21,183 nt of DNA from positions 1-21,183 of the forward strand of contig ATSW01008568.1 in the NCBI GenBank assembly GCA_000444245.1. Direction: 5' to 3'. Both the position numbers and the translations under genes were made by a program. Origin of the DNA: Botryllus schlosseri (taxonomy: Eukaryota > Chordata > Ascidiacea > Stolidobranchia > Styelidae). A model generated the notes under the pieces. The model saw nothing but the letters and a program-made list of their open reading frames with translations, ran no database searches and was not told where the DNA came from. Positions 15,970 through 21,183 of this stretch are shown piece after piece. Positions within the stretch are counted from its first letter, which is position 1; each line of letters starts with the position of its first letter.

Positions 15970-16932
15970 CGTTTCCATGCACGGCCGATGGGCCCATTTT
16001 CGAGAGACTCGGCCGACGAACGAGAGAATTTTGTTGCGCATGCACACGCACAGTGACCGACACCCACGTCGGCCGACTCGTCGGCCATCGAGTTAATCCT
16101 TCGGCTTAGCCCTTCGGCCATGCTTGCGCTGTGTCTTCGATTAGCGAATTGGTATTCGCTACTTACAATACACTTTTCGTATCAAATTAACCATGGCGGC
16201 ACTCCGGACGGATCTTGGAAGCCTTGAGAAACCAAGAATTATGATTGCAACGGAATTTAGTAGTACTGGTACTGCTACAAATTACCCGTAGGGTACCGAA
16301 ATCTTCGCGATCTGATCACATACGCTGCTGCCACAATTCGAGGGTTTGTGTTCTGGTGCATGGGTACAATACAAACTATACCGTTTGACCACAAACTAGG
16401 TGAACTTATTCACATTCCCCTGGTAAGCAAATCATCAACAGGACACTGGAAGTTCATGTCTGAATCATGACGACGAAACAGTAGTACCGGTAGATTACTG
16501 GAGAAGTTACTATTCTGTGCTTGAAATTATTGGACCTCGATATCCCATATCTATATCTCCCACATACTAAGATATGCCACCAATTTTCATCTTTTATCCA
16601 TCTTATCTTATCTTCTGTTAGTTATAAGCAATTGGTTCATCATGACGATTTCACATGTTGGATGGACTTCGTGTTCAAGGTCAAAGCGGGTTGTTTGATT
16701 GAATGACCGCTACAAGTCATCTCGGCTCATTCCTACCGAGTCATTTATCGCAATCTTGTGATTATTATGAAATTGTCACTGAATAAGTAAGCCAAAAACG
16801 TCATCGCGATCGCTTCGCCCACCTAGTTCGGCCAAGTCACGGTTGGGTTACGTCTGCTCATGGAAACACGGCAGACATGTACAACGCATGCGTCATGGCC
16901 TTTCGGCCGACCATCGGCTGAGCATGGAAACG
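15970..16932. mobile_element. Unclassified TIR element, 963 bp
   Basis: The left end CGTTTCCATGCACGGCCGATGG and the right end (reverse complement) CGTTTCCATGCTCAGCCGATGG match at 20 of 22 positions. CGGCCGA motifs are frequent inside both ends, and GTTTCCATG recurs (inverted) at about 16860. The target duplication is unclear; 2 or 3 bp cannot be excluded. The superfamily was not assigned; Harbinger-like families are one possibility. It contains two small plus-strand coding-like frames (16193-16470). Confidence 0.55.
16193..16470 (+). pseudogene. Coding-like frames inside the 15970-16932 element
   Basis: AACCATGG at 16190 is an ideal animal start context and opens a 32-codon frame (MAALRTDLGSLEKPR ...) that stops at 16289. 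An overlapping frame shifted by one (16264-16470) reads YRNLRDLITYAAATIRG, then FVFWCMGTIQTIPFDHKLG, before the stop; CTGGTAAGC at 16420 is a possible donor within it. The composition looks protein-like, but I recognise no family. It could be a decayed transposon protein or a captured host exon. Confidence 0.25.
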
Positions 16933-17386
16933 AAGTAATAGTGACCTTATAGGGATGCAAAAACTTTCATAGGAAATCGCGGGAAGCGCGAAGAACTGTA
17001 TTTGCAAGAAATCGAAAAATATTACATTAATATTAACATGTCGCTCATCGCTGTGGTACTGGGGTACTATATGCATGTCACTACACCCGCTTCCACATCG
17101 TGTAACCTCACTGCCATAGCAGTGTCTCTAAAAGCCCAGTATGATGATGAGCCGCGCCAGTAAGAAGTCGGCAGTAAAGAACGAGTCCGGATGCATGGAA
17201 GAGTGAGAGAGAGAGTGAGAGAGAGAGAGAGAGAGATTGAAGTTGGGAGCGCGCGAGTGTGGAATTCATCCGGAAAGAATACGAAAGCAAAGATCCTGAA
17301 CATTACTAATATCATTGTCGTGGTGTACATGACCTTAATAGGCGATAAACACCACTGTTGTATGTGTTAAATAAACCAAATAAACC
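16933..17386. other. Spacer with GA microsatellite
   Basis: No gene is seen. The (GA)n run at about 17203-17236 creates an artificial Ser-Leu-rich frame on the minus strand. AAATAAACCAAATAAACC at about 17370 is a short direct repeat at the edge of repeat R copy 2. Confidence 0.4.
17203..17236. repeat. (GA)n microsatellite
   Basis: Nearly pure GA dinucleotides with two GTGA interruptions. The long minus-strand frames through it (17067-17330 and 17108-17290) are by-products of the repeat. Confidence 0.8.
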
Positions 17387-17945
17387 ACTACACCCGCTTT
17401 CGAATCAGACTTTTGATTACGTAATAGCTACAATGAGCAAATATCAATCCCCTACTGCTGGTGGGGGACAAATTATTATAAAATCTAGGATTAGTGGTGC
17501 GTGTCGTAATTCAAACAAGTGTTGACGTATGCGTAGCAACGACATAAGTTAGGGAGCCACTTCACTTGAATATCCTATTAGGTCTATTTGAATTATTTTA
17601 CGTCCAAAACAAATAACAAATATTGACGATTTTCATCTGCACCCATCCGGATTTTCATCCTCACTCATCCGCACTCCGTTTTTCATCGATACTACAATTT
17701 TTTCATCCGCACAAGTGCGTATTGTAAAAGTCACGATCAGTGTTGCGTAGTAAGTTAAACAAGGTTTTCCAATTGCATTGCAGCGAAAAAGGTTTGGGAG
17801 CCACTGCACTTGAATTTCCTATTAGGTTAATTTTAATTATTCCACACTAGAATAAGTACCAATAATTTACGGTTTTCATCCGAACTCATCCGGATATTCG
17901 TCCGCACAATTTTTTTCCATCCGCATAAGTGCGTACCATCCAACA
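17387..17945 (+). repeat. Repeat R, copy 2, with an internal tandem duplication (period about 244 bp)
   Basis: Unit A (about 17497-17719) and unit B (about 17735-17940) share GGGAGCCACT-CACTTGAAT-TCCTATTAGGT, then TTTTCATC-GCA/AC-CATCCGGAT and CATCCGCA-AAGTGCGTA in the same order. The start (17388-17446) and part of unit B (17722-17790) match repeat R copy 1 at 13955-14498. A TTTTCATCCGCAC motif recurs within both units. GGTTTGGGAGCCACTG resembles a hAT right end, so the unit may be an old hAT derivative. Confidence 0.55.
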
Positions 17946-18331
17946 GGCTGAAAAGCACAGTATTAAACTAATTATATAGATATGCCGGTATTATAATTGG
18001 ATTCTAAATTGTGAACTGTTTATATGCTCTAATTTTATTCTTAATCTAAATTCTTGCATTCTGGAAAAGGTTACAGGAGGACTGTATAGTACAGTGGTTC
18101 TCAAGCTGAACTGGCCGTCCCCGAAGCGTTTTCAGGGGGTCCGCGAAACCTCCAAATTTGCAAAATGATTGAAAGCCCGATTTGTAGCGTTTTAATTCTA
18201 GAAATCCCCGAGACAGTTTCACTTCATTACTGCTAAAACTGCAGGAGTCACATTAACAGAATGGCCGTCTGAGATGAAATATTCTACTGTACAAATTTTT
18301 AAATTTCTTACTTTCAAGTTTCAATATCCTA

Positions 18332-18607
18332 GCGAGATAGCGTATAGCGGTAGGCCTACAGTCCACAGCTGCAACACCAATGAATTGTGGGTTCGAGTCC
18401 GACCGAGGTTGACTCCAGAATTCCTACCTTGGAGGTTTATCTAGGGTCCTCCTCGCCATCCCATCGGCGTAAGCAGAGACTTACAAAAGCCGAGAAGTGG
18501 GCCGTGTTACAAGTCGGCAGTTACGGAATCAAAAATAAGTACATCTTCCTGGTGTAAATGATCATTGTAGTTCACAAACATCATGAATATCATAAACGAC
18601 AACAATA
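18332..18607 (+). mobile_element. SINE S, copy 2, with tRNA-like promoter
   Basis: The tRNA-derived head has an A-box-like TAGCGTATAGCGG (18338-18350) and a perfect B box GGTTCGAGTCC (18390-18400). The body follows: ATCGGCGTAAGCAGAGACTT, GTCGGCAGTTACGGAATC, CTGGTGTAAATGATCATTG, CATAAACGACAACAATA. The body matches 13028-13151, so this is a repeat family and not an isolated tRNA gene. It sits inside the 18092-20856 hAT. Confidence 0.65.
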
Positions 18608-18615
18608 GCCTATAG

Positions 18616-20273
18616 CAGAGGTCTCAAACTCAAATGTGCTCGCGGGCCAATTTCTTAGTTTTGATGATGCCGCGGGCCGCACCACCTATAATAGGGATAT
18701 TCAATGCTGAATTTCCAAGTAGGCCTTATTTGACGGGAGCTTGAAGACAGGCATTCCAGAAACATCACTATTGTGCTATTCAGCCTTGACACGAAAAGAA
18801 AATCATATTTTCAAATATTTGAATAAAATTGATTTTATGCCGGCATTATTTGTTCAAATAATTTGTTCAAATAATGAGTTATAGACATCATGCGAGAGGA
18901 TGCATCATGACTAATGTTCCCTCTAAGCTGCGCACGTGCGCAAATGCGGAGTGCTGGCAAGGTCTGCGCAGTGAGTTGGTGAGTCTTGCCAGATGCGTAA
19001 AAAATTAGAGGGAGAATTGCTCATGACATCGTCAAACTGTCGGGTTATAATATTGCAGCTAGTGGACCTTTGACGTGCCAAAATTTTATGTAGAATATTT
19101 TAAAATCTACTGAAGATTGATCTGATATCAGAGCATTTGAGCGGTGTAGCCTAATCCGGGTTATGATATAGTCGTGATAAGTAGGCTGTTGTTACTATTT
19201 CATTGCCAAAGTCAAATTAAATCAGCATCATATTTTGCCTTCGATTATTATTGGAACATATCAATAACAACTTGAATATAATCATTATTGAGCCATAATA
19301 ATAGCATTAGTTTTTAACCTTAGCGATCGTACCCCGCGTGCTTCCGATAAGATTTCTCGTAGCCCCTGTTCATTTTCAACACAATTCCTGATTGTACCTA
19401 TATTAAAATTAGAAAGCCCATACACGTAAAATCGCGCGTTGCGCGAAGACCATTTTCCAGATGAGTAAATTGGTCAAGGAAATATTCCCCAGCGTATAGG
19501 CCTAATTCCACAATGCATCTCGTCCCCAATGATGTGGTGCTTGTACCCCGAAGGCGTCTACGGACACTGAAATGTCCAATCGCCCATGAATTCATTGGTG
19601 TTACAGCTGTGGCGCGTACTACTAACTTACTTGCCACCGATAATAACATGGATAAAAAGATCAGACAACACCTAGCATGTAACCAACTAAACGTCACGGG
19701 GGTCACATAATGCCAATGGTTGCCATACTGACCTGATTAGATAGCTATATATACCCTTCGCAACGCAAGCTACAACCTTTTGATATATTACTATTCGCCA
19801 TGACAGTTTCATAGATTGTTAAGTCCGTAGTATTGCCAAGTCACCGTTCCGCGTCGCAAGTCCTTCTCCGATTTTTTCGTTTAACTCGACTCAACTCGAG
19901 TCACTTTTATTTAATCACCAACTCAATCTGAAATCGAGTAATTCTACGAAATATTGCACAAAACCAAATCACAATATTTTCAGTCACGAATCATCAACGG
20001 GTCATGTTTCATCATCATGAACTAGAAATGTGACGTAATAGCTGATCTCCTACCGCATGATAGCTTTTAAAAGTGATGTGATAGTGTAGTTTGTTGAGAT
20101 TTCAGTGTTTTTATAGCAGTTTTAGGTTGAACTTCAAGTTCTTATATCTAAAAAAGATATGTGGCACTGGAGTATATTGTCGAATACTTGAACTTTCAAA
20201 ATGCCGTCGCGGGCCGCACAAAATGCTCTCGCGGGCCGCATGCGGCCCGCGGGCCGCGTGTTTGAGACCTCTG
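18616..20273. mobile_element. hAT element, 1658 bp, TSD GCCTATAG, nested
   Basis: The termini CAGAGGTCTCAAACTC and GTGTTTGAGACCTCTG are inverted. The exact 8-bp TSD GCCTATAG lies at 18608-18615 and 20274-20281. GCTCGCGGGCC near the left end pairs with GCGGGCCGCATGCGGCCCGCGGGCC at the right. It inserted at the tail of SINE S, inside the 18092-20856 hAT, so it is younger than both. It contains a smaller MITE at 18912-19020. The open frames at 19398-19706 and 19513-19710 are unassigned. Confidence 0.85.
18912..19020. mobile_element. 109-bp MITE with TTCCCTCTAA ends, TSD TCATGAC
   Basis: The left end TAATGTTCCCTCTAAGC and right end (reverse complement) GCAATTCTCCCTCTAA form inverted repeats. TCATGAC flanks both sides (18905-18911 and 19021-19027). 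The inner CTGCGCACGTGCGCA and GGTCTGCGCA stretch is typical of short hAT-type MITEs with TTCCCTCTAA ends. It is the innermost layer of a three-level nest. Confidence 0.65.
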
Positions 20274-20864
20274 GCCTATAGTGATACAAACATATTGCGG
20301 TTTAGAGATGTTTTGCTCGGGTTTTGGAAAGAATTGTTTGAAAAAAATCTCCTGTGTTATACATAACCGTCATTCCTGAATAACTTCAAGGTAGGCTGCT
20401 AGATAGAAATTACTAGGCTGAACGTTAATATGCTCATTAGAGATCTGTTTCACAAGTCCGGTACCATATATGTTGCGATCATACCCAGCGGTGTCGTCAA
20501 AAGCGTTGAACAGTATTATTATATTCGCCGCCACCTATGATTATGGAAGGGGCTTGTCGGCACTCCTGAATTCATATGAAATCGACGGCACGGATTTTTG
20601 AGACACGACCGCGTAGGGCCGTAGGCTATATCAAGAATTCCCTTTGTAATACTAAAAGTCTTCCCAATTTCTCTATCCACAGCATGATGTCATTTTCAAG
20701 TAAAGTCATTTTGTTGGTGTTTTCCTATGCCTACAGTTGAAACTTACACAATACAGATGACGATTGCACAAAAATTTAGCTAAATTTGCACTAAAACTGG
20801 AGGGGGTCCGCGGCGCTTCAGGGGGTCCGCGAAGACGAATAGCTTGAGAACCATAGGTATAGTG

Positions 20865-21183
20865 CGAACTGATCCAAGCTTGGTGTGCAGGCAATCACCC
20901 TTCTCATGTTTATGAGAATGAACACTGGTCTGACATGAAGTGAACTTGGTTTTTGTTATAATTATTTCCAATTCTGAATTTAATTCAATATTCAAGTTTC
21001 TAGTCGTCCCACTCTGGTCGTATATATATGCATGACCCCCACACGTTATCCGATCACGCCTGACATTTCGGCAAAGAAGACACGTGTATATAATTGCTGG
21101 ATTCTGTGTATATTTTGAGACATTTCGCGTTTCAACAATATCCGTTGTCAGAAGTGCGAATCGCGTTGCGCTGAGACTGCCAA
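20865..21183. other. Right-end spacer, no gene
   Basis: No exon was recognised. GTGTATATAATTG at 21082-21094 could be a TATA box of a gene transcribed rightward out of the window, but there is no start codon context to support this. TTCTCATGTTTATGAGAA at 20901-20918 is a 7-bp-stem hairpin. Confidence 0.3.
21171..21183. repeat. Right 13-bp terminal inverted repeat of the window
   Basis: CTGAGACTGCCAA is the exact reverse complement of the first 13 bases. Similarity does not extend inward (the next bases are GCG here against AGT at the left on comparable strands). Confidence 0.6.

Larger units (their letters stand above)
18092..20856. mobile_element. Composite hAT element, TSD GTATAGTA/GTATAGTG
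   Basis: The left end CAGTGGTTCTCAAGCT and right end (reverse complement) CTATGGTTCTCAAGCT are inverted. CAGGGGGTCCGCGAA occurs next to both ends (18133 and 20819). The flanking 8-mers GTATAGTA (18084-18091) and GTATAGTG (20857-20864) match 7 of 8. After removing the inner 18616-20273 hAT and one TSD copy, it is about 1.1 kb. It also holds SINE S. No transposase is recognised. Confidence 0.75.

Noticed and set aside
17067-17330. Ser-Leu-rich minus-strand frames
   Set aside because: They are translations of the GA microsatellite at 17203-17236.
20683-20739. Signal-peptide-like start MMSFSSKVILLVFSYAYS after a CCACAG acceptor
   Set aside because: Tempting as a third family member, but it stops after 18 codons, lacks a donor, and lies inside the right arm of the 18092-20856 hAT.
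1-21183. LTR, retroviral or Polinton-like element, CRISPR array, bacterial operon
   Set aside because: No long direct terminal repeats, no gag/pol, integrase, capsid or polymerase-like frames, no regular spaced repeats and no prokaryotic gene organisation were seen.

Overview
The window looks like nuclear DNA of a multicellular animal, probably a marine invertebrate. There are no operons or bacterial-style genes. The recognisable genes are split by introns with GT-AG ends, and most of the rest is old transposon DNA (hAT elements, MITEs, tRNA-derived SINEs). I cannot name the species; a deuterostome such as a tunicate, lancelet or hemichordate is a guess from the repeat style and the short introns.

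Genes. Two small genes can be built, and neither is visible from single open frames. SP1 (minus strand, 734 to 226) and SP2 (plus strand, 6986 to 9479) each have four coding exons with the same intron phases (2, 0, 1). Each predicts a secreted protein of about 110 residues: a 22-residue signal peptide, an alpha-helical segment, a short exon ending in Tyr-Gly-Asp-Met, and a short tail. They are clearly paralogues, arranged head to head about 6.2 kb apart. I do not recognise the family. SP1 is compact, with introns of 56-62 nt. SP2 has a 1.86 kb second intron swollen by a transposon that itself carries another. Between the two genes, at about 1365-1650 on the minus strand, lies an eroded fragment resembling a serine beta-lactamase-like protein (PF00144 family).

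Repeats. From 3.9 kb onward the window is a stack of hAT-type elements. Five have exact 8-bp target-site duplications (TSDs): 3882-4483, 4591-6085, 11877-13406, 14509-15808 and 18616-20273. A sixth (18092-20856) has a 7-of-8 TSD. Nested inside them are palindromic MITEs, a tRNA-derived SINE present twice, a retroposon 3' tail and a hAT transposase C-terminal relic. A further terminal-inverted-repeat element of unknown class lies at 15970-16932. No LTR, retroviral or Polinton-like structure was seen.

Ends. The window begins with TTGGCAGTCTCAG and ends with its exact reverse complement, so the whole 21 kb is bounded by a 13-bp inverted repeat. Whether this marks a giant composite element or only reflects how the window was cut cannot be decided without the flanking sequence.
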